Assembly (NCBI RefSeq): GCF_020164585.1
Contig: NZ_JAIQZF010000006.1
Location: 1 to 64,000, forward strand
Direction: 5' to 3'
DNA: 64,000 nucleotides
DNA from: Psychroflexus curvus
GTDB taxonomy: Bacteria; Bacteroidota; Bacteroidia; Flavobacteriales; Flavobacteriaceae
The notes under the pieces were generated by a model, which worked only from the letters and a program-made list of their open reading frames with translations, did no database searches and was not told where the DNA came from. Position numbers and translations under genes: made by a program. Shown one piece after another: positions 44,299 through 53,218 of the stretch (position 1 is its first letter; every line of letters begins with the position of its first letter).

Positions 44299-44964
44299 TT
44301 AAAGGACTAACGCCAAAACAATCCCCAGGACGATGATGCCGAACTTGTAAATGTTGAATTTGTGATCTTTGGAGGATTCAAATAAAATGGTGGTGGAGAC
44401 GTGAAGAAAGATACCAATAACTATGGCATCGAGATAAATGCTGATTTCATCGAGCAAACTTGTGTTGTTTTGGACGAAACTACCAAGAGGCGTCATCAGT
44501 CCAAAAACAACAAGGAAGATGATGATTTTGAATTTAGATAAATTTGTGTTGAACAGAAAAGAGGCTATGATGATGGCAATAGGTACTTTGTGGACTATTA
44601 CTGCATAAAGCAAATGCTCATTGCCATGAAGGGGAATCCCTTCCAAAAATGCATGGATACATAAACTAATGAAGAGTACGAAGGGAAAGGTTTTCTTTTC
44701 TTTTGAAAGGTGAAAATGCCCGTGTTCTGCACCTCCGGACAAATATTCTAAGATGATTTGAAGTAAAATCCCACCTAAAATATAGATGCCTATTGAATTT
44801 ACTCTAGAATTATAAATGTCTGGAAGAAATTCTAAAACAGTAACCGATAATAAAAAAGATCCGCTAAAAGCCAAAAGCAGATTGATTGTTTTTGAATTTT
44901 GATGAAGAAAATATGAGATTCCAAACCCTAAAAGTACAGCAACAATGGGTAATAATAAATTCAT
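44299..44964 (-). CDS. ZIP family metal transporter
   Basis: A 221-residue polytopic membrane protein of the ZIP/ZupT group, with about eight helices. Helix IV-V metal-path motifs are visible in HAFLEGIPLHGNE and VHKVPIAI, and a cytosolic His-containing stretch (HGHFHLSKEKK) precedes them. Family members import Zn, Mn or Fe. The protein is shorter than ZupT (257). Specificity cannot be told from sequence alone. Confidence 0.88.
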   Translation of the reverse strand: MNLLLPIVAVLLGFGISYFLHQNSKTINLLLAFSGSFLLSVTVLEFLPDIYNSRVNSIGIYILGGILLQIILEYLSGGAEHGHFHLSKEKKTFPFVLFISLCIHAFLEGIPLHGNEHLLYAVIVHKVPIAIIIASFLFNTNLSKFKIIIFLVVFGLMTPLGSFVQNNTSLLDEISIYLDAIVIGIFLHVSTTILFESSKDHKFNIYKFGIIVLGIVLALVL

Positions 44965-45032
44965 ATGGATGATTTAGTTCAATTTTGAAAACTTAAAATC
45001 ACGTTCTCAAAAATAAAGGTGCAAAATTAATG

Positions 45033-45040
45033 TATTTTTG
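45033..45040 (+). promoter_or_regulatory. Promoter -7 element for the THUMP methyltransferase gene
   Basis: TATTTTTG (exact TAnnTTTG), 20 nt before ATG 45061. Confidence 0.52.
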
Positions 45041-45060
45041 CACTCCAAAATATGTTCTTT

Positions 45061-46215
45061 ATGGAAAATAATTTCAAAATGATTGCCAAGTGTCTCTATG
45101 AATTCGAAGACGAACTTGTAAAAGAATTAAGAGAGCTCGGAGCTATGGATATCCAAAAAGGGGTAAGACACGTTTCCTTTGTTGGTGATCTTGGGTTTAT
45201 GTATAAAGCCAATCTTAGCTTAAGAACTGCTATAAGCATTTTGAAACCTGTTTTCAGCTTTAAAATTTACAATGAAGATGATTTTTATAATAAGGTCAAT
45301 GCGTTTGCCTGGGAAAATCTAATTGACAAAAATGGAACATTTGCCGTAGAATCTACCGTAAATTCTGAAATTTTCACGCATTCCAGATATGTTGTTTTTA
45401 GAACTAAAGACGCGATTGTAGATAGATTTAGAGACAAATTTGAAACTAGGCCCAATATCGATACGGATAGACCAGATTGTCAGGTAAGTGTTCACATCGA
45501 TAGAGGAAACTGCGAAATCAGCTTGAATACGTCGGGAGAACCGCTTTTTAAAAGAGGTTATAAAACGGCTACCAATATAGCGCCTATCAATGAAGTTTTA
45601 GCGGCTGGGTTACTTTTAAAATCAGGATGGTCTGGACAATGTGATTTTCTCGATCCCATGTGTGGAAGTGGAACTTTGTTAATCGAAGCGGCGATGATAG
45701 CCTGTCATATCCCTCCAAACATTAACCGTGAGCATTTTGCTTTTCAGAAATGGGAAGACTTTGATGAAGCCTTATTTGAAATCATTAAAGATTCAACTTT
45801 AAAGAAAGTAAGGTCTTTTGATTTTGAGCTTAAAGGTTACGACAAAGCGCCATCAGCCATAGAAAAAGCAACCCAAAATATTGAAAATGCAAATCTTTCT
45901 GAATTTATTAAGGTAGAGCGTCAAGATTTTTTCGAAAGCTTTAAAACTTCAGAACGTCATCTGCACATGGTGTTTAATCCTCCTTATGGTGTAAGACTTG
46001 ATGTGGATATTCCTGAATTTTATTCTAAAATAGGGGATACATTAAAGCGAAATTATCCAGGTACATCAGCCTGGTTTATAGTTGCAGATCTTGAGGCTAT
46101 AAAACACGTAGGTTTGAGACCATCACGAAAAATTAAATTATTCAATGCAAAATTAGAATCCAGATTATTGAATTATAAAATCTATGAGGGCTCTAAAAAA
46201 GCAGCAAAACAATAA
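45061..46215 (+). CDS. THUMP domain RNA guanine-N2 methyltransferase (RlmL N-terminal-like)
   Basis: A 384-residue protein with an N-terminal THUMP domain (about 45-160) and a C-terminal class I methyltransferase: motif I DPMCGSGTLLIEAAMIA and catalytic motif IV VFNPPYGVRL of the N2-guanine type. It corresponds to the m2G2445 half of E. coli RlmL, common as a single protein in Bacteroidetes. An in-frame ATG at 45052 adds three residues; 45061 is preferred from its 20-nt distance to the promoter element. It ends 1 nt from the convergent DUF6048 gene. Confidence 0.9.
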   Translation: MENNFKMIAKCLYEFEDELVKELRELGAMDIQKGVRHVSFVGDLGFMYKANLSLRTAISILKPVFSFKIYNEDDFYNKVNAFAWENLIDKNGTFAVESTVNSEIFTHSRYVVFRTKDAIVDRFRDKFETRPNIDTDRPDCQVSVHIDRGNCEISLNTSGEPLFKRGYKTATNIAPINEVLAAGLLLKSGWSGQCDFLDPMCGSGTLLIEAAMIACHIPPNINREHFAFQKWEDFDEALFEIIKDSTLKKVRSFDFELKGYDKAPSAIEKATQNIENANLSEFIKVERQDFFESFKTSERHLHMVFNPPYGVRLDVDIPEFYSKIGDTLKRNYPGTSAWFIVADLEAIKHVGLRPSRKIKLFNAKLESRLLNYKIYEGSKKAAKQ

Positions 46216-46216
46216 G

Positions 46217-46969
46217 TTAATTTCTTACGGCCTGTCTTTTTGTTTTGGAATATATAGGAATGAGATAACTAATAGAATAACCCCAGCCTACACCAATACT
46301 TGAATAATCGAATGTTCTATGAAATCCGGGGACGTATAAATTATCGAAATTGGGAATAGCTGTAGAAGTAATCATATTTTTTAATTGAACATGAGCACCA
46401 AGGTAAACATTACCAAACATATTCACCCTTACCCCAGCCTGTAACTCTATCCAATTGGCAGTGAGGTTACTAAAGGTTTTATCAGTTTCTCTAATGTCTG
46501 GTGGAAAGTAGTTATCTGTAGTGTAAATCCTATAACTTTTCAAATTTTGAGAATAGGCAGCAAATCCATAACGAATACCTGCATAAATCAAATTTCTCAT
46601 TCCTATCCAGTTATCATAAATATTATAATTAACTCCTAATTTTATGTAACTGCCATTTGCCTCGTTTAAAATGTTGTCTTCATTATAAATGGAGTTTTCG
46701 TTTCCCAGTTCTCCAGCGATATAAAGGTCTTCCGAAAATCTATAGTCAGCTCCAATTTCAATGCCCTGATATTCTGAATCCCACAGACTATTTCCAATTC
46801 TACTTAAATCCAAACTCACTGTAAGCCCGTATTTATCTTTAAAAAAGATAGAATCGGTGACTTGTTCGTATTCCACATTTCCATCTCCCTGAGCAATAAT
46901 ATCGCCTGTGAAAATCCAGAAAAAAGAACTAATAAAAAATATATAAGTGAGTCTCAAGTTCATTTTCAA
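46217..46969 (-). CDS. DUF6048 family outer-membrane-type protein
   Basis: A 250-residue protein with a signal peptide (TYIFFISSFFWIFTGDIIAQ) and a body of alternating beta strands (for example GIEIGADYRFSEDLYIAG, YIKLGVNYNIYD and VGWGYSISYLIPIY), consistent with a small outer-membrane barrel. The pairing with DUF6452 identifies it as the DUF6048 family of Bacteroidetes. Its start is 41 nt inside the DUF6452 gene. Function unknown. Confidence 0.82.
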   Translation of the reverse strand: MKMNLRLTYIFFISSFFWIFTGDIIAQGDGNVEYEQVTDSIFFKDKYGLTVSLDLSRIGNSLWDSEYQGIEIGADYRFSEDLYIAGELGNENSIYNEDNILNEANGSYIKLGVNYNIYDNWIGMRNLIYAGIRYGFAAYSQNLKSYRIYTTDNYFPPDIRETDKTFSNLTANWIELQAGVRVNMFGNVYLGAHVQLKNMITSTAIPNFDNLYVPGFHRTFDYSSIGVGWGYSISYLIPIYSKTKRQAVRN

Positions 46970-47435
46970 TATTATTTTCTTGTACCTGGATATCCCTTAT
47001 CCAACTTTCAGTGTTATTTTCTTGATTTTCCAGCTCAACTCTGAAATCTGTAAAGTTAACTTTAAAGCCACAGGCTCTGTTTAAATATAGCTCGTTTGTG
47101 GCATAAGAAAAGGTGAGTGTATCGGTTAGTCCACCAGATTCTGCTAAAGCATTTAAATTAAAAACATAGCTAGTTTCAATAGCGTCAGTTTTAAGAGGTA
47201 TGGCTATTGTTGAGGTTGAATTAAAAAGCAAACTATCCTTAGCATCTTTTTCTATATCTCTTGTTGTGAGATTCCTTACATTTCTGGGATTCCCAGGATT
47301 GTTCACATCGAAAAATTCAATGAGCAGTTTTGGTGTGGTTTCCGTAGCTTCAGCACAGATGTCATCCCTTTCACATGAGGTGAAAAGTGGAAGTATGACT
47401 GCAATCATGAAACAGGTAAACACTGCTTTTTTCAT
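46929..47435 (-). CDS. DUF6452 family lipoprotein
   Basis: A 168-residue lipoprotein with leader KKAVFTCFMIAVILPLFTSC (lipobox Cys about 21), followed by ERDDICAEATETTPKLLIEF, the conserved opening of DUF6452. The remainder is beta-rich. The start at 47435 overlaps the rlmD stop by 4 nt (ATGA), which favours it over the upstream in-frame start at 47453. Function unknown; it is usually encoded with DUF6048 and rlmD, as here. Confidence 0.84.
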   Translation of the reverse strand: MKKAVFTCFMIAVILPLFTSCERDDICAEATETTPKLLIEFFDVNNPGNPRNVRNLTTRDIEKDAKDSLLFNSTSTIAIPLKTDAIETSYVFNLNALAESGGLTDTLTFSYATNELYLNRACGFKVNFTDFRVELENQENNTESWIRDIQVQENNIENELETHLYIFY

Positions 47436-48847
47436 TCTCTTAATCTTAAGCAAACTACATTTTCTACATGGTGAGTTTGTGGAAACATGTCCACCGCCTG
47501 ACTTTTGTCAACCTGATAAAACGCATCCATCAATTGCAAGTCCCTGGCTTGAGTTGCGGAATTACAGCTTACATAGACTATGCGTTTAGGTTTTACACTA
47601 AGTATTTGCTCAACCACTTCCTTGTGCATGCCTTCTCTTGGAGGGTCTGTGATGATCACATCAGGCTGACCGTGTTCTGCTATGAATCCAGATGTAAAAA
47701 TCTTTTTCATATCACCAGCAAAAAAGGAAGTGTTTTCAATCCCATTTAATTTCGCATTGGCTTTAGCATCTTCGATGGCTTCTGGTACAGCTTCAATTCC
47801 CACCACATGCTTTGCTTTTTTAGCGACAAACTGAGCTATAGTTCCTGTTCCAGTATATAGATCATAAACCAGCTCATCGCCGGTTAAGCCGGCAAATTCT
47901 CTGGTGATTTTATAAAGTTCGTAGGCTTGTTCTGAATTGGTTTGATAAAAAGACTTGGCATTGATCTTAAACTTTAAGCCTTCCATTTCCTCATAAATGA
48001 AGTCCTGACCAAAATAGTTAATGACTTCCTGATCGTAAATAGTGTCGTTTCCTTTCTCGTTGATGACATATTGAAGAGAGGTGACATCAGGAAATTCCTG
48101 AATGATATAATCCAGTAAAAGCTCACGTTTAGCCTTGTTTTCCTGATAAAACTGAATTAATATCATATATTCTCCGGTAGAACTTGTTCTGATCATCAAG
48201 GTTCTAAGCAATCCGATCTGTTCTCTGGGGTTGAAGAACTCGAGATTATTTTTTGTAGCAAAATCTCTTATTTTATTTCTGATGTCATTGCTTGGATCTT
48301 CTTGCAAATGACATTTTTCGAGATTTAATATTTTATCCCACATGCCAGGAATATGGAAGCCTAATGCATTTTTATCCTGAATATCGGTACCGCTGGAAAT
48401 TTCAGATTCTGTAAGCCATCGACTGTTACTAAAAGAAAATTCCATTTTATTCCTGTAGAAATAAATTTTCTCGCTACCAAGTATGGGCTTGGTTTCAGCG
48501 ACGTCAATTTTTCCTATCCGCTTTAGATTTTCAAGAACTTCTTTTTCTTTGTAATAAAGCTGATGTTCGTAGGCCATATTCTGCCACTTACAACCGCCGC
48601 AAACTCCAAAATGCTGGCATACAGGTTCGGTTCGTTTTGGTGACAACTCCACGAACCTAAGCGGTTTTGCCTGGTAGTAAGATTTTCTCTTCTTGTAAGT
48701 GGTAACATCTACAACATCGCCAGGGACAACCTGGTCGATGATTAAAACTCTGCCATCACTAGCTTTTCCTATTCCTTTGCCTTTACTGCCTGCATCGAGG
48801 ACTTCAATATTTTCAAAGGTTTTTTTTGTGTTTTTCCGTCTTGCCAT
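47432..48847 (-). CDS. rlmD: 23S rRNA (uracil-1939-C5)-methyltransferase
   Basis: A 471-residue TrmA/RlmD family enzyme. An N-terminal TRAM domain is followed by the Fe-S cysteines Cys77, Cys83 and Cys86 (CQHFGVCGGC) with a fourth in LEKCHLQED, the SAM motif DLYTGTGTIAQFVA, DPPREGMH and the catalytic Cys in VSCNSATQARDL. It could instead be an RlmC/RumB-type paralogue, but the Fe-S motif fits RlmD. The start at 48847 sits only 4 nt from a promoter element, so the transcript may have almost no leader. Confidence 0.93.
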   Translation of the reverse strand: MARRKNTKKTFENIEVLDAGSKGKGIGKASDGRVLIIDQVVPGDVVDVTTYKKRKSYYQAKPLRFVELSPKRTEPVCQHFGVCGGCKWQNMAYEHQLYYKEKEVLENLKRIGKIDVAETKPILGSEKIYFYRNKMEFSFSNSRWLTESEISSGTDIQDKNALGFHIPGMWDKILNLEKCHLQEDPSNDIRNKIRDFATKNNLEFFNPREQIGLLRTLMIRTSSTGEYMILIQFYQENKAKRELLLDYIIQEFPDVTSLQYVINEKGNDTIYDQEVINYFGQDFIYEEMEGLKFKINAKSFYQTNSEQAYELYKITREFAGLTGDELVYDLYTGTGTIAQFVAKKAKHVVGIEAVPEAIEDAKANAKLNGIENTSFFAGDMKKIFTSGFIAEHGQPDVIITDPPREGMHKEVVEQILSVKPKRIVYVSCNSATQARDLQLMDAFYQVDKSQAVDMFPQTHHVENVVCLRLRE

Positions 48848-48851
48848 GCGG

Positions 48852-48859
48852 CAAAAATA
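48852..48859 (-). promoter_or_regulatory. Possible promoter -7 element for rlmD
   Basis: The minus strand reads TATTTTTG (exact TAnnTTTG), but only 4 nt before ATG 48847, so it would give a leaderless or nearly leaderless mRNA. Chance is a fair alternative. Confidence 0.35.
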
Positions 48860-48917
48860 AAGCAATGTTTTAAATACTGCTTTATTCAGTTAGATTTCTT
48901 TTGGTATCGAAGTTATC

Positions 48918-50357
48918 CTATAAATAGTAAACTAAACTGACCCATAGACTAACTAAAACAGGGCCTAGAATTCCTATTATAATTCCTCCATATCTAAAAT
49001 CAGCCTGATCTATTTTACCTGTACTGTAGGCGATAGCATTGGGAGGGGTAGACACTGGTAAAAGCAAAGCGCAGGATGCACTTAAGGCGATAATGAGCGG
49101 TATTATTTTAGGAGATTCCTCAGGTAAGAGTATGGTGAACGAAATGGCAAGCGGCACCATAATCGTGGTAGTTGCTGTATTGCTCATTATATTTGAAAAA
49201 ATAACACTGAGTAAGGCAAACATGAAGGCTAATAAGTAAAAATTAAAATACTGAACATCAATAAAACTGATAAAATAATCAGTTAAGCCTTGTTGCTGAA
49301 CAGCAAGTCCTAAGGCAAGCCCGCCAGCTACAAGCATCAGAGTATCCCAGGGTAACTTACGCATATCGTCGGCATCTAGAATTCCAAACATCGTGAACCC
49401 AACTATAGGTATGCCTGATACAGCTGATACTGGAATGCCTGTCCATTGGGATGTCAGCCAAAACAATAAACTGGCAAGAATAATAATCAGTGTCAAGCGT
49501 ATTTGTGTTGATGAAATAGTATCATCTATATGTTGTTTAGTTTTTTGTAAGAAGCTTAAATCCAAAGACTTGCGTTCTATTTGATATTTCTTGAGCAGGG
49601 CTCCCCAAAAAATAAAAATAAGCACGAATGCTAGAGGAATACCGATAATCATCCATTCCAAAAAGCTAATGCGAATACCAATACCTTCCAGAGCACCTAC
49701 GGCTATGGCATTTGGTGCTGAACCAATAATGGTGCCCATACCGCCAATAGCAGCTGCTGTTGGAATCCCTATTAAAAGGGCTTTGGTGATTGGAGCCTCT
49801 TTACCCAGGCTGTAGGTGATTGGGGTAATGCTGGCAATCATCATGGCTGTAGTGGCTGTATTGCTCATCAACATGGATAAAAAGGCAGTAATAAGCATCA
49901 GACCCAGCAGAATGTACTTTGGTTGTTCTCCCAATTTAGCAACTATTAGTTTAAGTAGAGACTGGTCTAAGGCAGTTTTTTTCATGGCTTCCGCAATAAA
50001 AAAACCACCTAAAAACAGCCAGATTACAGAATCAGACCAGGTGTGTAAATACTGGGTTACATTTTCGGTTTCCAGATTACTCATTGTAAATACCAAGTAG
50101 CCAATGATTAAAACCCCAACAGCAAAGGGAGGTATTGCTTCAGTGACCCATAAGCCAATAGCAAACAGTAAAATAAATAACACGGAAGTCTGACCTTCGG
50201 TAAAACCTGGGTCTTTGATTAAATAGGTTAAGCCAAGTGCTGCTAGAAAACTAATCACAAATTGAAGAGTACGGCTTTGCCATCTGAGTTTCTCAGATAT
50301 CTTTTGATTGATTTTTCCAATTATTTTTTTAGAATATCGCCTGGAGTCCTGGTACAT
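48918..50357 (-). CDS. DASS (SLC13) family anion symporter
   Basis: A 479-residue membrane protein with about 11 helices of the divalent anion:sodium symporter family. Both signature SNT motifs are present: LMSNTATTAMMIASI near residue 170 and IMSNTATTTIMVPLA near 410. The second Gly/Pro-rich SAPNAIA and PNAIAYSTG segments form the substrate site. Substrates in the family are dicarboxylates, citrate, sulfate or phosphate. It is divergent from rocD across a 189-bp gap. Confidence 0.92.
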   Translation of the reverse strand: MYQDSRRYSKKIIGKINQKISEKLRWQSRTLQFVISFLAALGLTYLIKDPGFTEGQTSVLFILLFAIGLWVTEAIPPFAVGVLIIGYLVFTMSNLETENVTQYLHTWSDSVIWLFLGGFFIAEAMKKTALDQSLLKLIVAKLGEQPKYILLGLMLITAFLSMLMSNTATTAMMIASITPITYSLGKEAPITKALLIGIPTAAAIGGMGTIIGSAPNAIAVGALEGIGIRISFLEWMIIGIPLAFVLIFIFWGALLKKYQIERKSLDLSFLQKTKQHIDDTISSTQIRLTLIIILASLLFWLTSQWTGIPVSAVSGIPIVGFTMFGILDADDMRKLPWDTLMLVAGGLALGLAVQQQGLTDYFISFIDVQYFNFYLLAFMFALLSVIFSNIMSNTATTTIMVPLAISFTILLPEESPKIIPLIIALSASCALLLPVSTPPNAIAYSTGKIDQADFRYGGIIIGILGPVLVSLWVSLVYYL

Positions 50358-50506
50358 AGGCCTAAATTTAATCTACTAATATATCAAATAGAAATTTTTA
50401 AAAATATGACTATTGTTACTTTTCTACTTATTATTTAAAACAAAAATAAATAAGCTTTAAAGTATAGTTTTGGATTTTCTTTACGATAAATTGATAATGA
50501 GATGTT

Positions 50507-50514
50507 TAAATTTG
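50507..50514 (+). promoter_or_regulatory. Promoter -7 element for rocD
   Basis: TAAATTTG (exact TAnnTTTG), 32 nt before ATG 50547. The best TTG upstream is 13 nt away, shorter than the usual spacer. Confidence 0.42.
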
Positions 50515-50546
50515 TAAATAATTACTAAAATTCAAAAATATACCAT

Positions 50547-51827
50547 ATGAAAGTTCAAGATGTCAAATCATCACAACAAGCTATAGATTTAGAAGACAAA
50601 TATGGAGCTCATAATTACCATCCCTTACCTGCAGTTCTCAAAAAAGGGGAAGGTGTTCATGTTTGGGATGTAGAAGGTAAGAAGTATTATGATTTTCTTT
50701 CGGCTTATTCAGCTGTAAATCAAGGTCATTGCCATCCAAGAATTGTTGAGGCTATGCATAAACAATCTCAGACCATCTCATTAACTTCAAGAGCTTTTCA
50801 TAATAATGTTTTGGGAGTCTATGAAAAATATGCGACCGAGTATTTTAAGTTTGATAAACTTCTGCCAATGAATAGTGGTGCTGAAGCAGTTGAAACGGCA
50901 ATTAAGATTTGTAGAAAATGGGCTTACGAACAAAAAGGAATCCCTGAAACTGAAGCTCAAATCGTAGTTTTTGAAAATAATTTTCACGGAAGAACCACTA
51001 CAATCATATCATTTAGTAACGATGAGGGGGCTAGAAAAAACTTTGGACCTTATACGCCTGGCTTTATAAAAGTACCTTATAATGATGCTGAAGCTTTGGA
51101 AAAAGTATTGAAAGAAAATAAAAATATCGCTGGAGCTTTAATAGAGCCAATTCAAGGTGAAGCTGGTGTATTCACACCTGATGACGATTTTATACCAAAT
51201 GTAAAATCACTTTGCAACGAGCACAATGTGCTTTTTATGGCCGATGAAATTCAAACAGGTATTGCAAGAACAGGTGCTTTATTAGCGGTTTGTGGAAAAT
51301 GCGATTGCCAGGGACACTGCGAAAGACAAGCTACTTATTCCAGACCAGATGTACTTATCTTGGGTAAGGCGCTTTCTGGAGGGGCGTACCCAGTATCTGC
51401 AGTTCTAGCTGATGATGCCATTATGAATGTGATTCAGCCAGGACAGCATGGTTCTACTTTTGGAGGAAATCCGGTTGCCGCAGCTGTGGCAATGGAAGCT
51501 TTGGAAGTGGTCAAAGACGAGAAACTAGCTCAAAATGCAAGACGTCTTGGTGATTTGTTCAGAAGTGAATTAAATAAGTATATAGAGAATCATAACATTG
51601 TTAATCTCGTAAGAGGTAGAGGATTGCTTAATGCCATCGTCATCAACGATTCTGAAGACAGTTCAACTGCCTGGGATATTTGTGTGGCGTTAAAGGAAAA
51701 CGGACTCCTGGCAAAACCAACGCATGGCAATATTATTCGTTTTGCCCCTCCATTGGTAATTACAGAAGAAGAATTGATGGATTGTGTTGATATAATCACC
51801 AAGACTTTAAAGAAGTTTGAAAAATAA
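50547..51827 (+). CDS. rocD: Ornithine--oxo-acid aminotransferase
   Basis: A 426-residue class III aminotransferase that turns ornithine and 2-oxoglutarate into glutamate semialdehyde and glutamate. FLSAYSAVNQGHCHPRI, NSGAEAVETA, NFHGRTTTIIS, ADEIQTGIARTG and the PLP-lysine segment ILGKALSGGAYPVSA are all present. Between the last two, where the human enzyme has a short loop, there is an insertion with four cysteines, C249GKCDCQGHC258. It is a single-gene unit with its own promoter and terminator. Confidence 0.94.
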   Translation: MKVQDVKSSQQAIDLEDKYGAHNYHPLPAVLKKGEGVHVWDVEGKKYYDFLSAYSAVNQGHCHPRIVEAMHKQSQTISLTSRAFHNNVLGVYEKYATEYFKFDKLLPMNSGAEAVETAIKICRKWAYEQKGIPETEAQIVVFENNFHGRTTTIISFSNDEGARKNFGPYTPGFIKVPYNDAEALEKVLKENKNIAGALIEPIQGEAGVFTPDDDFIPNVKSLCNEHNVLFMADEIQTGIARTGALLAVCGKCDCQGHCERQATYSRPDVLILGKALSGGAYPVSAVLADDAIMNVIQPGQHGSTFGGNPVAAAVAMEALEVVKDEKLAQNARRLGDLFRSELNKYIENHNIVNLVRGRGLLNAIVINDSEDSSTAWDICVALKENGLLAKPTHGNIIRFAPPLVITEEELMDCVDIITKTLKKFEK

Positions 51828-51853
51828 CTATTTTAAGAAAGTCCAATAAACTT

Positions 51854-51884
51854 AAAGCCTCAGTCGAAAGATTGAGGCTTTTTA
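51854..51884 (+). terminator. Intrinsic terminator after rocD
   Basis: AAAGCCTCA (51854-51862) pairs with TGAGGCTTT (51873-51881), followed by a short T run, 27 nt after the rocD stop. Confidence 0.85.
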
Positions 51885-51950
51885 GTTTAGGTTATAATTT
51901 CAATTAAGGAATGTCTACTTAGAGGTTCTTTCTTTGTCTGGTAATTCCTT

Positions 51951-52841
51951 TTACTCAGCGTCTTTAATAATATATTCATCGGTATGCATATCAAATCTAT
52001 AAGAAGCTCCAATTCCAGCTCTCCATCGTTCCGGGGAGTCTTTAAAATTGATAAGCCCAGAAATATCTACTTGTAAATTTTTATTCACCAAAAGAGCAGC
52101 TCCTGCACGTATGATTTCATCACTATATAAATCATTTATATAAGTTTGAAATTCTAAAAAAACTCCAGTTCTAGTGTATATCGAATGTGTTAACGTGAAA
52201 ATTCCTGCGTAAGTGGGAAAATCTGTTGTGGGTTTATCAACAATTAAGTTGGACACTAATACCCAGTTTCTCCCTATATTATTTTGAGTTATCAGTGCTG
52301 CTTTAATCGAACTTTGTGGCTCTTCAGGAAATCTAAATGGATTATCGCCAAATAACAGATTAGCTCCGGCAAATACAGAAACCGCAGGTATAAAATCATC
52401 CCATTGTATCAAGTTGTTTTTCTTCCAGCTGTATAAGTTTGGTCCTTCTTTTGCTTTTTTAATATTCGGGTCATAGATCAAATATTTAGCTCCCAGGGTG
52501 TTGCTCTTGAAATTACTAAACCGACTAGTGGTAACAGTGCCACCTCTAAGTAACGTTTCCTCGGCACTTACGAAAGTGCCATCCAGAATCACCTCAAGCC
52601 TTTCCCGGAATAAGCCATACCTTATTTGATATTGGTAATCTATATGTGTGCGATCGGGTATAAGTGAAAACACATGATTATCTTCTCCGTAAGCTATCCC
52701 GGTTTCAATTTGAAGAACATTTGTTCCCACACTATAAGCTCCAAAGGACTCGCCAGGTCTGTTGGAATTAATCATTTCTGTATATTGAGCCTGTATACCT
52801 AAGGTGATAAACAGAAAAAAGCAACTGAATTTAAATTTCAT
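51951..52841 (-). CDS. Outer-membrane beta-barrel protein, transporter-like
   Basis: A 296-residue protein with a signal peptide (FKFSCFFLFITLGIQAQ) and a strand-rich body (TNVLQIETGIAYGEDNHVFS, ENLIRYGLFRERL-like segments) and the phrase SNRPGESFGAYSVGTNVLQI near the N-terminus. This resembles the Phenol_MetA_deg/transporter family of outer-membrane proteins in flavobacteria. Actual substrate is unknown. A promoter element lies 16 nt upstream, and the gene stands alone. Confidence 0.78.
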   Translation of the reverse strand: MKFKFSCFFLFITLGIQAQYTEMINSNRPGESFGAYSVGTNVLQIETGIAYGEDNHVFSLIPDRTHIDYQYQIRYGLFRERLEVILDGTFVSAEETLLRGGTVTTSRFSNFKSNTLGAKYLIYDPNIKKAKEGPNLYSWKKNNLIQWDDFIPAVSVFAGANLLFGDNPFRFPEEPQSSIKAALITQNNIGRNWVLVSNLIVDKPTTDFPTYAGIFTLTHSIYTRTGVFLEFQTYINDLYSDEIIRAGAALLVNKNLQVDISGLINFKDSPERWRAGIGASYRFDMHTDEYIIKDAE

Positions 52842-52857
52842 AAGTCAAATTTAGATT

Positions 52858-52865
52858 CAAATATA
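52858..52865 (-). promoter_or_regulatory. Promoter -7 element for the outer-membrane protein gene
   Basis: The minus strand reads TATATTTG (exact TAnnTTTG), 16 nt before the start at 52841. Confidence 0.5.
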
Positions 52866-52917
52866 AATTAAAATCTGATTTTTTTTGCCTTCCTAGCTTA
52901 ATGCTATAAAGTATTGG

Positions 52918-52925
52918 TATTTTTG
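52918..52925 (+). promoter_or_regulatory. Promoter -7 element for the DUF4834/YfhO operon
   Basis: TATTTTTG (exact TAnnTTTG), 17 nt before ATG 52943. Confidence 0.52.
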
Positions 52926-52942
52926 CACATCAAATAGTATGT

Positions 52943-53188
52943 ATGGTATTTCTAAAGACAATTTTAATTATACTGCTGGTTTATTTTGGAGTGAAGCTAC
53001 TAGCCAAGTATTTCGGTCCTTTACTTTTGAAATATATTTTCAAAAAAGTTCAAAAAAACATGGAGAAACAGTTCAATCCTCCTCAGCAAGAGCCCAGAAA
53101 AAACTCGCACAAATCCAGTAAAACTTCCAAAAGAAAGTCGAAAGAGACCAAAGTTGGTGAGTATATAGATTATGAAGAAATTGACTAA
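52943..53188 (+). CDS. DUF4834 family small membrane protein
   Basis: An 81-residue protein: one N-terminal membrane helix (FLKTILIILLVYFGVKLLAKY) and a basic Lys/Ser-rich tail ending in GEYIDYEEID. This is the DUF4834 pattern, a family of Bacteroidetes of unknown function. It heads a cell-surface operon, 30 nt before the YfhO gene. A second frame that starts 4 nt earlier (52939) has no family resemblance. Confidence 0.82.
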   Translation: MVFLKTILIILLVYFGVKLLAKYFGPLLLKYIFKKVQKNMEKQFNPPQQEPRKNSHKSSKTSKRKSKETKVGEYIDYEEID

Positions 53189-53218
53189 CTTTCTCGTTTT
53201 TCAAACCAAAACTTATTC

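Noticed and set aside
48918-50357. Several plus-strand open frames opposite the anion symporter gene
   Set aside because: The minus-strand product has both SNT motifs and a full-length family fit; the others arise from base composition on the opposite strand.
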